Shown: positions 34,111 through 45,503, counted from the stretch's first letter. The stretch: 64,000 nucleotides of DNA from Gymnopus androsaceus JB14 (GCA_009733575.1 ML769424.1:118214-182213), one strand, 5' to 3'. A program made the numbers and translations. Notes: generated from the letters alone by a model not told the origin.

Positions 34111-36390
34111 GTAGGGAAGTTATCTATTCTCTCTCCGATACCAATGCTTTAGTCCTATTTTTTTTTCATACAGTCAGTATGGTTTCATTTGCAGGATTAT
34201 TCTGTTTGACAACCCTGTTGTCAGGTAACAACCCCTTTAACAACCCTTGTCACAAAAAATGTCACATTGGACTTCTCCCAGAGGCTTTTTAGAAAAGAAA
34301 AAAATTATACAATGGACTTCTTGAATAGCCAGCTGTTCAAGGACAATACAGTACTCAACATACATACTGCGTGCATTGAGAATGCTCCAATCTGAATGAC
34401 AGCAGCCATTGGGGTCTGAAATCAACAATCAAAAGTTGCGTGAATATTCAAATGCCTTCCTGTTTGAGTCAATTGATACATCATGGCTCCAAGATGCTGT
34501 TGTCAGGCCAAATGGCAAGTGCCCATCGAGCACACTGTTTCTCAATATTTCTTACATTCCCTAACCATGAGGAAAGGTTTTTCAGTGGATTTGTAGATCA
34601 TGCATACAAGCTGTATGATACAGTTTAGTGACCTCAAGAAATGCTGCTAAGACACATTGCCCAGAACCAATACACTTGAGTCTCGACAGGTTGATTTTCT
34701 GTTCACCCAATACACCCTGAAGATGGCATCTTGGCCATCATCTATCAACTCAGTACGGGAAGGCATGAACATAGGCATTGATTTCACAGGCTCAGCATTC
34801 TGCACCCTGTGGTGAATGATTTGTGTTATTAGAAAACAGGCGCCCAACCAGCGTGACTAGCAGCCTTCTGTTAGATGCTTATCAAGCGCTCAGCAACCTG
34901 GGGTTGTTACCTGACAACAGGGTTGTCAAACAGAATAATCCTCATTTGCAAACCAACTATTAGGATCCCCATCATCCCCTGTACCCTTGTAAGTGTTACC
35001 CAATGGATAATGACAGTGCCTTCTAGTGAACTGCACACATAGGTCCACTGTGTCATTGATATATTTTGTGCCAAGAATTGTATCAGGAGCAACACCCTCT
35101 TCTACCCATCTTACCAGAGCTGTCAGCACATTCCACTTGGGGTCAAGTGTCTCTGACATGAGATTACCAACACCCTGGAGAGTCTGCCCAATTTGCCAAG
35201 CACTGTCTCCATCAGCGCAATGGCTCATACCACTGATGCAGAAGAGGCGCATGAAGTTGTTTACCTCTACTGGGGGTAGGGCCACTAGGCTCATTGTTTG
35301 GGCAACATGGTTATAGTAGAGTTCTGTATTGGCAGGTGTGTCAGCCTGTCCATGGAATGCAAGGACTTTGCCATTGCATGCTCAGAAGTTGCAAAATTGA
35401 ATGGATTCAGTGTCTCCGCATAAGTATAATCCTTGAGGTTGAGATTCTGGACATCAAAAGTGGGTTGTGTACTACATGTTGAAACCAATCCTGAGAGAAG
35501 TGAGCTAAGAAATATGTTCAAAACTTGTAAAAAGTCCGTGAACTTACATGAATGGTTGTCCAATATTGTATTCACCCTCGACATAGAATGCAATATTTTC
35601 GATTCCCTTGGAAACATCAAGCTTCCATTGAGGCTGTACATGGGACTAAAAACTTGTTGAATAACCCCTGCCTAGGCTGCAGTCAGACAATCTGAGGTAT
35701 TCATCATGGATTAGGCCAAGCCATTGGTCTGCGGTTATGAAAGTGGATGAGTTCAACGAGCCAAGTATGTTGAACAAGCAGTTAAGCCAGGATATAGGAT
35801 TGTTGAAGTTTAGAGCAGGTGAGCCCGCTAAAACTCCGTCAAAATCATCAGGAAAATCCTGAACTGATTTGAAGCCCTGTCGGCCACCAGTCAACATCCA
35901 AGGTAGTAGGAGGTATTATGAGGTGTACCGTAGAACATCTTGGTGATCTCCTTGCCTACTATGAAGTTCATATGAATGCTAGTTTTACTGTGACCAATGA
36001 GCTGTTTGGGATGAGCCTGCTGAGCGATAGACAAAATCTGCCAAAACATCTGGATTTCCATAAAACAGTTTACCAGTGGTTCCATTATGGCCATTATTGG
36101 CCCCGACAGTAGCAAATCCCAATGCTGTGGTATAGGCTAAATCTGCATATTGAATGCCTGATAACATAAATGACTCTCAATACCTGTAAGTGGATAAAGG
36201 AAGTGAAAATAACCCACATCCATCTAACCCACCATTGCCTGTACTCAGAAACCTTCCGGTCCAGTTTCTGGGAAACCATGCCTCCATAGTGATTCCAGAT
36301 CAGTCGGAAGTGGAAACATTGAGCGCAACTCTACAAATATCCACAAGAGTAACCTGAAACAGGGAGACCAGATCACAGGTCCTGATCAGG
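34111..36390 (-). pseudogene. Tannase/feruloyl esterase pseudogene
   Basis: Tannases are secreted serine esterases that cleave gallate or ferulate esters. From the N-terminal side (right) I read WFPRNWTGRFLSTGNGGLDGCG, YADLAYTTALGFATVGANNG, SYYLGC, TGGRQGFKSVQDFPDDFDGV, FHGQADTPANTELYYNHV, GMSHC and VRWVEEGVAPDTILGT. These are the CS-D-HC hallmarks and the order of the family. The catalytic Ser codon is hit: TGT TCN ACT is reduced to TGTTGACT near 35875-35880, shifting the frame between LGC and TGGRQG. Another shift lies between FATSE and the FHGQAD segment near 35375-35385. The 3' end (34111-34193) is separated from the rest by the 748-bp element at 34194-34941. Confidence 0.85.
34194..34941. 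mobile_element. Non-autonomous element, about 40-bp TIRs, 9-bp target duplication
   Basis: The terminal inverted repeats begin GGATTATTCTGTTTGACAAC and extend about 40 bp with almost no mismatch. The flanks repeat TCATTTGCA (34185-34193 and 34942-34950). The undisturbed target is visible at 7918-7928 in the paralogous tannase fragment. A 9-bp duplication points to a Mutator-like element, or to a hAT-like element if the true size is 8. No transposase is inside. Confidence 0.8.
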
Positions 36391-36987
36391 AAAAGTGAGA
36401 TTTGTTCCTGCATGTATTTGCTCTGAGAAGAATATCGTCGTATTAACTATTGAGGCTGCTTTGGAAGCAATGCTGTTGCAAGCTGAATCAAATTCAGCTG
36501 ATACAGCTTGTGTTGAAGACCAAAAGGATGCGACCAACAGACTCACTCATCCTAGAGATTGCAACATAAGTACTAGGAGCTGGTCAATTCTTGAATGACG
36601 CCAGCCATATTTAAGTACATCAGAGCTGCGTCCGTGTTCATAGGCACCAGGTTCAAAGGATACGGCAGTGAGTAAGAATCTATGGTTGATGTTTAGCATT
36701 GTTTAGCTCTCGGAATTGCAGAAGAAATGAATTGTGGAAGGATCAGCTGGATGGTTTCTCTGAGACTACTTCAATATACATATAGTGCTAGCCTGTATAG
36801 AGGTCCATCAGCAAATGAAGGGGGAAACTTGCTGGCTCGCAAGCAAAATTCTGGCCTCCTTTAATCAAGTGGAGATTAAATTATAACTCTAAAAGACAGA
36901 AAATCAATTTACCAATGCTTTGAGCAGCGAGGCATGAAATAAAGTAGGAAATCCAAGGAAAATTGAGGAATTCTGGCTACTTGAATA
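36391..36987. other. No gene recognised between tannase and oxoprolinase fragments
   Basis: Short frames only. This may contain the decayed 5' end and promoter of the tannase gene; no signal peptide could be recognised. No repeat was delimited. Confidence 0.35.
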
Positions 36988-37058
36988 CTTGCTGATTTAC
37001 TATGTAGGTTCTCAAGGGGTATCTTACTATCCATATCATTTGTACTGACATTGGACAC

Positions 37059-38574
37059 ACTCCAGTGGATCTGATAAATCAAGGCTGAAATTAGTTTAGA
37101 AAAAATTAAGTAAACAATAATATATTTCACCACAGATTTCCACTGAAAATGAGCAAAGATTTCTCTCAAAAAATAAATAGAAAAATATATTCTTTTTCGT
37201 ATATAATCCCAGCCGCAAAACCCTGTGAAATCTAATCAATATTCCAATGGGAAAAAAGTGTCAATCTTGCTTGGAAAATTGCCACAATTTTCTCCATAAA
37301 AGGATTCGAGATAAAAGAAGTTTAGCACTGGTAAATTGTGTTCTATTGCACCCGTGAAAGTTCTTGTGATGTCTGGTCTTTCCCGAAAAAAATCTTTCAA
37401 CTATTTTGCCATCAAACATGCAGTACCCGGTTACTGCCTGCTACTGCCTAGGGACTGCCCAGTTGGGCTTAGCCACTCAAATGCTGAATAAACAACGGGC
37501 ACCCAGTGCTTACTAAGCCAATGGGCACTATTTCTTGACATTAACTTCTTTTCCTACCATAATGCCACAGATCATATCCTGGATCCCCAATCTACATTAC
37601 TTACCTTTGCCACCAGAAATACTTGCAGATATATTTTGGATAAAGTGGGGTTTTAGTGGGTATTACAGGGGGGGAAAATATAGAGGTAAGTGGTATTTGT
37701 TGAAGGAATGTACTGTACTCTTCCGACCAACTGTTCAGTCACGCGTCACGTCCAAAAAATTGGACATCGGATTTAATTTTTTCTTGAATTTTCGGATTTT
37801 TTTGGTATTTTTTATTTTGCATTTTTCCGAAATCTGTGAACAGTTGGTCGGAAGAGTACAGTACCCCCAATGAAATGTAATGTAGAGTGCCCATATTCAG
37901 TGCATAAATGCATCTCCTTGTGGAGACAGAAGATGATTGTGCAGCATGCTATACTATTCTCAAACAAACCATTGCAAGGTCTTGGTCCTTGCATCAACTA
38001 GCAGGGGTGCAAGGGATGATTTGGTTGGCCACTTGTTGCCTGCAAAGCACCCCTCCAAAAGTATTTGGCTTAGTGCTTACAAAGCAGTGGGTTCCCTTTG
38101 CTTCATAATACTTTGCATGCCGGATGTCCATTGCTTCTTCAATATTTTGAGCAGCTAAGCCCAGGAGACTGGGCAGCAACCTGGGCAGTAACAGGCAGTA
38201 ACTGGATACCACGTGGTTGATGGCAAAATATTTAAAAGATTTCAATCAGGAAAGACCAGACATCACAAGACCTTTCATGGGTGCAATAGAACATGATTTA
38301 CCAGCGCTAAACTTCTTTTATCTTGAATCCTTTTATGAGGGAAATCATGGCAATTTGCCCAGCAAAATTGACTCTTTTTTCCCATTGGAATATTAATTAG
38401 ATTTCACAGAGTTTTGCAGCTGGGATTATAAACAAAAAAGATTATATTTATTTATTTATTTTCCCAGAGAAATCTTTGCTCATTTTCAGTGGAAATCTGT
38501 GGCAAAATATATTATTGTTTACTTGATGTTTTTCTAAACTAATGTCAGCTTTGATTTATCAGATCCACTGGAGT
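37059..38574. mobile_element. Long-inverted-repeat (foldback) element, TSD CAC
   Basis: Arms of roughly 430-490 bp are inverted copies. They begin ACTCCAGTGGATCTGATAAA at 37059 and end with the inverse at 38574, and include the pair around GCAGTAACAGGCAGTAACTG. CAC flanks both ends (37056-37058 and 38575-38577). The centre contains a smaller element (37711-37863) and no transposase. Confidence 0.75.
37711..37863. mobile_element. 153-bp miniature element with about 27-bp perfect TIRs
   Basis: The ends are TACTGTACTCTTCCGACCAA and its exact inverse. If the outer TA is the duplicated target, this fits a Tc1/mariner-derived element. The 42241-42637 element shares the terminal TACTGTAC and the following CGTTCAGTCA/CTGTTCAGTCA words, so both belong to one family. 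Confidence 0.7.
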
Positions 38575-39251
38575 CACACTGAAAGTGCAAAAAATCCGCT
38601 CAAACGAAATACTAACTAATTTATAAAATTTTGGGTAAAAAATCACTTATGAGTGAAAAATTGAGTGAAATTGGATTATTCAGTCAAACAGTCTTGTTGA
38701 GTGAAAATATACATATTAGTACATTATTTAGATAAACTGAAGAAGGGCCTGAATTATAGTATATCTGAGCTCCTGAAATGGTAAATGATTTGTTATGTAT
38801 TGCAAGTCAAATCATTCTGAGTGAAGTATTTCCTTTCAGGTGTATTTTCAGACAATATAAAAAGTTGTGTGAATAATGATATTTCAGAATAACTGAAAAG
38901 CCTCAACCACATTCATTTCAGGCTTTTCAGTTATTCTGAAAGATGATTATTCATATAAATTTTCATATTGTCTGAAAATACACCTGAAAGGAAATGTTTC
39001 ACTCAGAATGATTTGACTTGCAATATATAACAAATCATTTACCATTTCAGGAGCTCAGATATACTATAATTCAGGCCCTTCTTCAGTTTATCTAAATAAT
39101 GTACTGATATGTATATTTTCCCTCAACAAGACCATTCGACTGAATAATTAAATTTCACTCAAATTCTCACTCATAAGTGATTTTGGACATGAAATTTTAT
39201 AAATTAGTTAGTATTTCATTCGAGTGGATTTTTTTTGCACTTTTGGTGTGA
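38575..39251. mobile_element. Near-palindromic 680-bp element
   Basis: The left half (from CACACTGAAAGTGCAAAAAA) and right half are inverted copies almost to the centre near 38910. Matching arm words include GAGCTCAGATATACTATAAT, AAATGATTTG and AGGCTTTTCAGTTATTCTGA. The whole could extrude as one giant hairpin. No coding frame was seen. Confidence 0.75.
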
Positions 39252-39257
39252 GTGACA

Positions 39258-39548
39258 TACACACCAGAAGTACAAAAAATTCCACTCGAATGAAAAACAG
39301 ACTGATTAAGAACTTTTTGTACAAAAAATTGCTCATTAGTGAAATTTTGAGTGAAAACTAATCATTCAGCTTGACTGAAATGGAATTTCCAACTAAAAGA
39401 TGATCATTCAGTCAAGAAATCCCATTTTGGTTGAGCTGAATGATTAATCTTCACTCAAAAATTCACTAATGAGTGATATTTTGACCGAAAAGTTCTCAAT
39501 CCATCTATTTTTCTCTCAAGCAGATTTTTTTGTACTTTTGGCGTGATA
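39258..39548. mobile_element. Second palindromic element related to the previous one
   Basis: Arms of about 140 bp are inverted copies. They start ACACCAGAAGTACAAAAAAT and end at TTTGTACTTTTGGCGTG, with a centre near 39395 (AATCATTCAGC and its inverse). The terminal word (A)AAGTxCAAAAAA is shared with 38575-39251. ATAC on both sides is a possible target duplication. Confidence 0.65.
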
Positions 39549-39713
39549 CAGTGCTTACAAAATTCAAGAGCCTTCATCAACATTCTACACTCCTTAGAAT
39601 TGTCCTTCCCTAACATCACGCCTGGATAAGAAGGAGGTGGAGGTACGGGAGGAGCTGAAGAAGCAGGGAAGCAGAGTGAATGTGGAGAGAATGCTAAATA
39701 TGCGGTTTGAAGG

Positions 39714-40372
39714 GAAAGTGTTATATCCCTACAATCATCACCGCTCGTTGCCGATGTCCGACACTCGCTGCCGATCATCGACACTTGCCGCCGATTTCCG
39801 ATCAATCGCCATCGATCGATTCACATATTGATCCGATAGCTGCCCTTTACCTTCGGAAACATCCCTATCATGTTTAGACACACTTTCCGATACTTATTGT
39901 TTTATTCCTCTTATATTCTTTTGTCTTTCTTACTGAATTACTTTATTGTTATACTTACTGAATACACTCCCGGATATATATTACTTATTGTTCTTTACAT
40001 TTATCCGTTTATCCGAACTCACTAGTATTTAAGTAGTATACCATGTATTGTAACTTTAGTTCGAAAATCAACTTAGCCTAGCTGATCTTCTCTATTCGTA
40101 TTTCCGACATCTCCGCCGATCAATCGATCGACATTGCGATCAATTTGCGATCGACTTGCGGCTGTGCGTTTTCTCCGCTCCGCCCTTCTTCCACTCCTTT
40201 CCTCTGGGACACATTACAGTGTGTTAAGGGTGTTGCTAATAGCTTCGCCAAGTCCCGTTACTTCAAAGGTCCAACCCAGGTCATCGATCGATCGACATCG
40301 GTCGATTCCCACAATCGATTTGCGATCGATTTCCCGCTGCTTCGATCTGGGCTGCACGGGCTTAACAGAAAG
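39714..40372. mobile_element. Solo LTR with GAAAG target duplication
   Basis: A 649-bp sequence (39719-40367) begins TGTTATATCCC and ends GGGCTTAACA. It is flanked by GAAAG on both sides (39714-39718 and 40368-40372). It sits inside the oxoprolinase exon copy. No internal retroelement genes are present, so it is a solo LTR left by recombination. The size and the run rich in ATCGATCG words suggest a Gypsy-type element, which is inference. Confidence 0.85.
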
Positions 40373-40560
40373 ACAGTTATGGTCAATGATATTAAAGTCT
40401 GTGGTTGCTCGTTTCCTGAGCAACACCCTCTTCAACCTATCTTACCAAAGTTGTCAGCACATTTTGCTCAGGGTCGAGTGTCTCCAACATGAAATTACCA
40501 ACTCCTAGGCCTTGAAGAGTCTGCCCAATTTTCCAAGCACAACGTGGTGCAAATGTTCAA

Positions 40561-41152
40561 TAGCCGATGCTACAGGAACAGTGCTGCGTGATACCAAATA
40601 CTTCAGAGGTAATTCAACTCGGATGAAGACTGCCCCTGAATTTTAACATCCCGGGTGCCTGTGCCCCACTGAGGGTCAAGGGGCATTTGGCATTGAAATG
40701 GCAGATGTGATGCCCACCTTCCTCATTCAGTGACAGGTAGGGTGTCAACATAAGGGATCTAAGATTCAGTGTGACAGCACAGCATGAGCCATTGAAATGT
40801 TCACAAGACTTGCACCATTCTTGGTTTGATGCATCCAAGCTTCATCCTTTGAAGGATTGAGTGGTCTCCTGCTCTGAGATCGGCTCTCCTTTAGGATTGA
40901 TTCTCCTTCCTCTTTACTCTAGTCTCTCAGGCCCTCCCAGTTGCATGCCCACTCATTATCATCCAATGGAAGATTGAGAAAACTTGCAACTTCCACCTAT
41001 CTCTCCATCAAAACTGGCCTCTTATGAACATATACAGCCTCTCTTATACTCTAATACATATCACACTCCTTGTACATACACAAATCAATCTGTCTATACG
41101 AATCCCTTTGCTTCAATCTCCTCACTCGAAAATCACAGAGAAGTTCCCATGC
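40561..41152. other. No gene recognised
   Basis: Only short frames without motifs. This is flank of the tannase fragment followed by unassigned sequence. Confidence 0.35.
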
Positions 41153-41352
41153 TACGGTGACTACCAGATTGGGACTTCGGTCATTGCCGTGGTAGCGTGG
41201 ATTTGACAGCTTACCAACAAATTACGACAATGGCTCTACATCTGCCGTTTCAGTGCCGAATGCCCCTTGGCCATGGTCGTGATTTGTTGGTAAAATGACA
41301 AATCCACGCTACCACGGCAATGACTGAAGTCTGAATCTGGTAGTCACCATCA
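41153..41352. repeat. Hairpin element with about 60-bp inverted arms
   Basis: GGTGACTACCAGATT and TCATTGCCGTGGTAGCGTGG followed by ACCAACAAAT at 41153-41220 recur inverted at 41282-41352. Three small substitutions separate the arms. The loop is about 60 bp. It probably represents a miniature element. Confidence 0.7.
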
Positions 41353-42240
41353 AGTCACCGTCTGCGAAGTTCATCGATTTTGGCCAGAGTTTGACGTATG
41401 AGACGAATGGCAGGTGTCCGAGGCTCAGGCCGAAAGTCTTTAAAATGTGTAGGTGATCCGACGGAGCGCCCAAAGAGGGCTGAATGAATGTGACAGGGTG
41501 ACTATTCACGCGACGCGACATGCGTCGCGTTGCGTGGTAATATTCGGTTGTTTGTAGCCTACTCAATTTCCGCAATGTATGTGGGCCCATTAACTGTGTT
41601 ATGCTCTGGACAGACAGAATGAATTAACCTCCTGCGTCCCTAACTGACATATTTGAACACTACTTACTCAGGTAGACTTTTCCAGGACATCGTAGGGCTT
41701 CCTGGTGAAATTTCAGGCACCGATGTCCCTCAAGCAATATTCTCTATTCAGTGGTGGGAACATCCTACGGTGTTTTCAAGTTGGGATGGGTGGTGGATTG
41801 AGTCGAAACAATGAGATATAAAATCACGTTATGACACTCTTCAAACCAAAATATGAATTTTGCATTACAAGCCCATGGCTCCATGTAATGCATAGTGGGT
41901 AAATTCTAATGTAGTTGGCTATTGTATTGAATGTATGGTTTGTACCAATAATGCACTGCTGCAATGTTGGTGCTGGAAATGGAAACTTGGCTTCAAACTT
42001 TCCAGTACTTATATATTAGGATATACCTTAGACTTGATGCATAATGACTCAGATTTCAAACTTTAGTGATTTTAGAGGACACTTTAGTTTTGCCAGGATG
42101 CACCTGAAAATACATTAAGATTTGGGGGCAATGCACTCTGATTTCAGCAGGTTCTGCCAATTCAATTGCAATCCCAATGCTCTGTTTGCTGCCTCTCAAA
42201 GACTCAAACTCTTGACTTTGTGTTTGGAGCCCTATAAGTG
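41353..42240. other. Non-coding; includes a CGCGACG palindrome
   Basis: A short perfect palindrome-like run, CGCGACGCGACATGCGTCGCG, lies near 41512-41532. Otherwise only short frames are seen, for example 41309-41590 minus without motifs. No gene was recognised. Confidence 0.35.
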
Positions 42241-42637
42241 TACTGTACCATTTCGATCGAGCGTTCAGTCATGCGTCATGGGCACCTCTGAACTGAACTA
42301 AAATCCAAATTCGTCATGCATCATATGTGCCTCTGAACTAATATCAAATCCATCATTTTTCTACCTAGATAATAAATTTTCCGTTCGCGGCTGTTTTTTT
42401 CCCCATGTACAGCTGCATTGGCTATAAAAAAATGCTGTACAATTAGCTATTATTGTTTCCTCAGCTCACAACAAACTATTTCAAGTATATTGGGCTCTGG
42501 ACAAGCACTAAATTTGTGGTGAACTGAACTCAAATTTTTCTCCATCATGCATCATTGAGGTCAATGAACCAATGAACTGGTGGTGTCAATGCATCATGCA
42601 TCATCCTGGATGAACACTCGATCAAAATGGTACAGTA
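42241..42637. mobile_element. TACTGTAC-family inverted-repeat element
   Basis: The ends are TACTGTACCATTT and the inverse, with GATCGAG and GTTCA following inside both arms. Interior words GCATCATGCATCAT and ATGCGTCATG add symmetry. It shares termini with 37711-37863. A TA target duplication is consistent with a Tc1/mariner origin. Confidence 0.65.
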
Positions 42638-43307
42638 CTGTATAATTACAATGTAAAGTTCCCAGGGTGTTATGGTGAGAACTTCAAAAAGTGAAGTTCC
42701 CAAGCAAAAAAATCAGTGTTATGCCAAAAATTTTGGTGATTTTCAGCCTATTCTGGGAAATTTTTGGAATTTTGCATTATGATCTTTGGCCATTTGAGCC
42801 CATTATGTGTTACAATCTTTGAAAGTGTCAAGTTCACAGAGCTGGTGTTATGGTTACAGGAACTTTAGGTCATAATTATACAGTATTGAGCCTTCTTAAA
42901 CACTCATATCATGAGATATCCTGAATCCCAGGGGCTGGGACATATGAGATGTTATTGCCTTGTACTACTCTGTGTTGGGGATACTTATATGGGTATGGCA
43001 TCACTCAAGAATGGGAAGTCAAATACATGGTATTCCATTTGCACCTTATAGTTGTGGCAGGAGATGGGCAGGAAGCAAATGGATGAGAATCAATGTACTA
43101 CAGATAAGTATATATAGTACAACACTGGTTTCCATTGTCCAATTGGAGGCCATGGCAAGCAATGGCCCTTGGAACAACACTGAGCCTAAGTTTAATCAAT
43201 ATCATGCATTACAGGTGTAAACACCAATTCATTATGTTATATGGGGGGAAAAAATTGCACTACGCACTCAAGAAATTTCAAGTTTTACCTACAATGACAC
43301 CAATGAG
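42638..43307. other. No gene recognised
   Basis: AT-rich with short frames (42960-43220 and 43135-43374 plus) lacking motifs or splice support. Confidence 0.35.
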
Positions 43308-43576
43308 CATCAGCAAAACCTGGATAATTGTCATAGCTGTCATAGCAAGCCATAGCAGCCATGAACTGCTATGAACTGCTATGGGTAACTATGAGTTGCT
43401 ATGAGTTGCTATGAGCTTGCAGATTTATATTGCCCTTTGACATCCATAGCAGTTCATAGCAGCCCATAGCAATCCATAGCTCTAGATAGATAAGGACCTT
43501 GCTATAAGTGCTATGAGTGCTATGAGTGCTGGACAGAGCTATCCAGCTCTGTCCAGTACACCCAGGTTTTGCTGAT
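43308..43576. mobile_element. Complete CATCAGCAAAACC-family element with internal 10-bp repeats
   Basis: The ends are CATCAGCAAAACCTGG and the inverse of the same word. The left interior is a run of about six imperfect 10-bp units of the type TGCTATGAGT, and the right interior has inverted versions (AGCAGTTCAT, GTGCTATGAG). The right half matches the fragment at 16415 in reverse orientation. Confidence 0.75.
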
Positions 43577-44114
43577 AAGGACTGGTGTAACTGGCATACC
43601 AAAATTAATTATCCCATTACTACTTATCTTGAAAGTTTCATGTTCAGAAGTGTTTGCAACATGTTACAATCATTGAATCATATCATGTTCCATGGGGGCA
43701 TTAAGTGCTATGGATTGTAGCACAATAGACTAATAGTACCATTCTACTACAAAATCTGACCAGTGACTTGACAAAGTCTTGATTATTTTCCTTTTCCTGT
43801 ATTATAAAATTAAAAAAAGCAGATCTCTTGAATACATGTATGAGAGTGTAAAATAGAAATTTGAAGAGCAACAGATAAGAATTATGTACGCTCTAGGCAA
43901 GCTCTAGGGAAATGATTTACAGTCAAAAGCTGCGAGATAAGCGCTGGATCTGGCACGCGCGCTCCGCTTGCTCGCTTTGGCCAGGTTGCGTGCAATTGTG
44001 GCTGTGCGCGTTTTTCCGGGCACCTCGCAACAATTGGGTTCGCTTCGCTCACCCAATAAAATTGTGAGTCGACATTGTCCGTATCTTCTTCATTATCCCT
44101 ACAGATTACACACG
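43577..44114. other. Upstream flank of the split gene
   Basis: AT-rich to about 43930, then a GC-rich, partly repetitive stretch (CGCTCCGCTTGCTCGCTTTGG). The putative promoter and 5' leader of the gene beginning at 44115 should lie here. Confidence 0.35.
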
Positions 44115-44421
44115 ATGGGTTTCTGGGACACCATCACTTCGCCCTTTACCCGTGACGGTGCCGCCACCTGCTTTTGCGAGCGGTTTCCCATCCTCGGCTA
44201 CGGAGTAGCAGGGATCCAAAAACTCGCAGGCAATGACGAGCACGCAAAGAGGGCCCTTGCCCTGACCACTAACTCCACTCTCACCGTTGCCGGAGGCGTA
44301 GGAGGCTTCTTTGTTGGAGGCCCAGTCGGTGCGGCCTTAGGTGCAGCCGCGGCCTCCGCTGGGGTATTGGTGTGGAGCACGCCATCAGTACGACCATCCT
44401 GGACCAAGAAGTCAAAGGTGA

Positions 44422-45503
44422 CACTGGTAGCGTTGGCGGGAAGACCGTGGATGAAAATCAATTTTGCATTTGACGCCGCGCATCTGGTCTTCTACCAGAC
44501 GTTTTACGTTATAGAATCCCAATGAGTTACCATCCACTCAAGGGAGAATTTTTAGTTACAGAGAGTGTAAGTGGGATTGTATTCTATATCTCAAGAACCT
44601 CAGGCTTGATATAAGCTCAAAAATGAAGGCTTGCAGCGTCTCACAGTATTGCCTTTTGCATATGGTTCTGGGGGTCGATGGTTTTTTTGAACTTGTTTGT
44701 TTGGGTCAAAATGAATTGAAAACTATGGAAACCAAAGGCCCAGGCCGAAAAGAATATAGGCCTTAATTCATTTCGCATAGCCCCCCATTCATTTGCAGCC
44801 CAAATAAACACGGAAATAATTTCGGCTGACCCCCAGAACCATATGCAAAAGGCAAGAGCTTGGAAAGATAGTTCCGGAGCTTCGGAGCCCATCAATTTTG
44901 ATCGGACTTCATCAATGTTGCATCCGGTTTTCTGCCGAACCGTTTACCTCATAGTACTAGCCCACTCGAAGTAAAAGTAAGTATGCAATAGGGATAGAAT
45001 ATCATCGTTCTATCCCAAGAGCATCACATTTCCTAGTAAAATTTAGAAAACGAAGGCCTGCAGCGTCATGAGCACCTCAGAGTCGCTTGGAGAGCGAATT
45101 CCGGAGCTCCCGGAGCCCAATCGGAAACAGTGAGAGTACACTCGATACTTTCAGTGACTCGCTCAGCTAAGGAGACAAACGGGACCACTCCTCGAAAATG
45201 GTGCTCCAGAATGCCCGGGAATGGAGTGCCTTCATTGGTGATAATATTCCCACGCTATGAGTTATCCTTACCTTCCGTGTGCTGTTAGCTTTTTTGAGCC
45301 TTTCTGTCATGTTCGAGAGCTCTAAAGTCATGTATGTACCACATGTTTCAAGAAAAATACAGGAAAATTTGACCTACAGCTTACATACATGGTCTTCTCG
45401 CGTTTAACGATGTTGGCGGAAAGACCAAGGAAGGATTCCCACAGACCATCCCGCCACTTACAAATTATTTTCATCCACGGTCGTCCCGCCAACGTTACAC
45501 TGG
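44422..45503. mobile_element. Element B, copy 1 (1.07 kb), TSD CACTGG
   Basis: The terminal inverted repeats TAGCGTTGGCGGGAAGACCG and TAACGTTGGCGGGACGACCG (plus TGGATGAAAAT) bound 44428-45497. CACTGG flanks both sides (44422-44427 and 45498-45503); extension to ACACTGG is possible. It splits the gene at 44115-45950. It contains no transposase, has a sub-insertion at about 44648-44858, and is nearly identical to the two arms of copy 2 at 46943-50709. Confidence 0.85.
44648..44858. mobile_element. Miniature element inside B1
   Basis: The inverted ends TTGCCTTTTGCATATGGTTC and its inverse enclose about 210 bp absent from copy 2 of element B, where the flanks are continuous (CTCACAG then CGCTTGGAAAG). 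This comparison gives an empty-site check inside the window. Confidence 0.75.

Larger units (their letters stand above)
36988..40560 (+). pseudogene. Duplicated oxoprolinase/tannase fragments, interrupted by mobile elements
   Basis: Three blocks match the locus at 7080-8150 in the same order. The first is 36988-37058, the oxoprolinase intron with GTAGGTTCTCAAGGG. The second is 39549-39718, an exon reading IQEPSSTFYTP, LDKKEVEVREELKKQG and RVNVERMLNMRFEG. The third is 40368-40560, KTVMVNDIKV joined directly to the tannase 3' end. Relative to the first locus this copy lacks about 0.5 kb between the last two parts. A long-inverted-repeat element, two palindromic elements and a solo LTR lie between the blocks. 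The copy cannot be functional. Confidence 0.8.

Noticed and set aside
38575..39251. Assembly inversion artefact as an explanation of the palindrome
   Set aside because: The arms differ by scattered substitutions, the ends coincide with TIR-like borders, and a related second palindrome lies next to it, so a real element is more likely. Read support would settle it.
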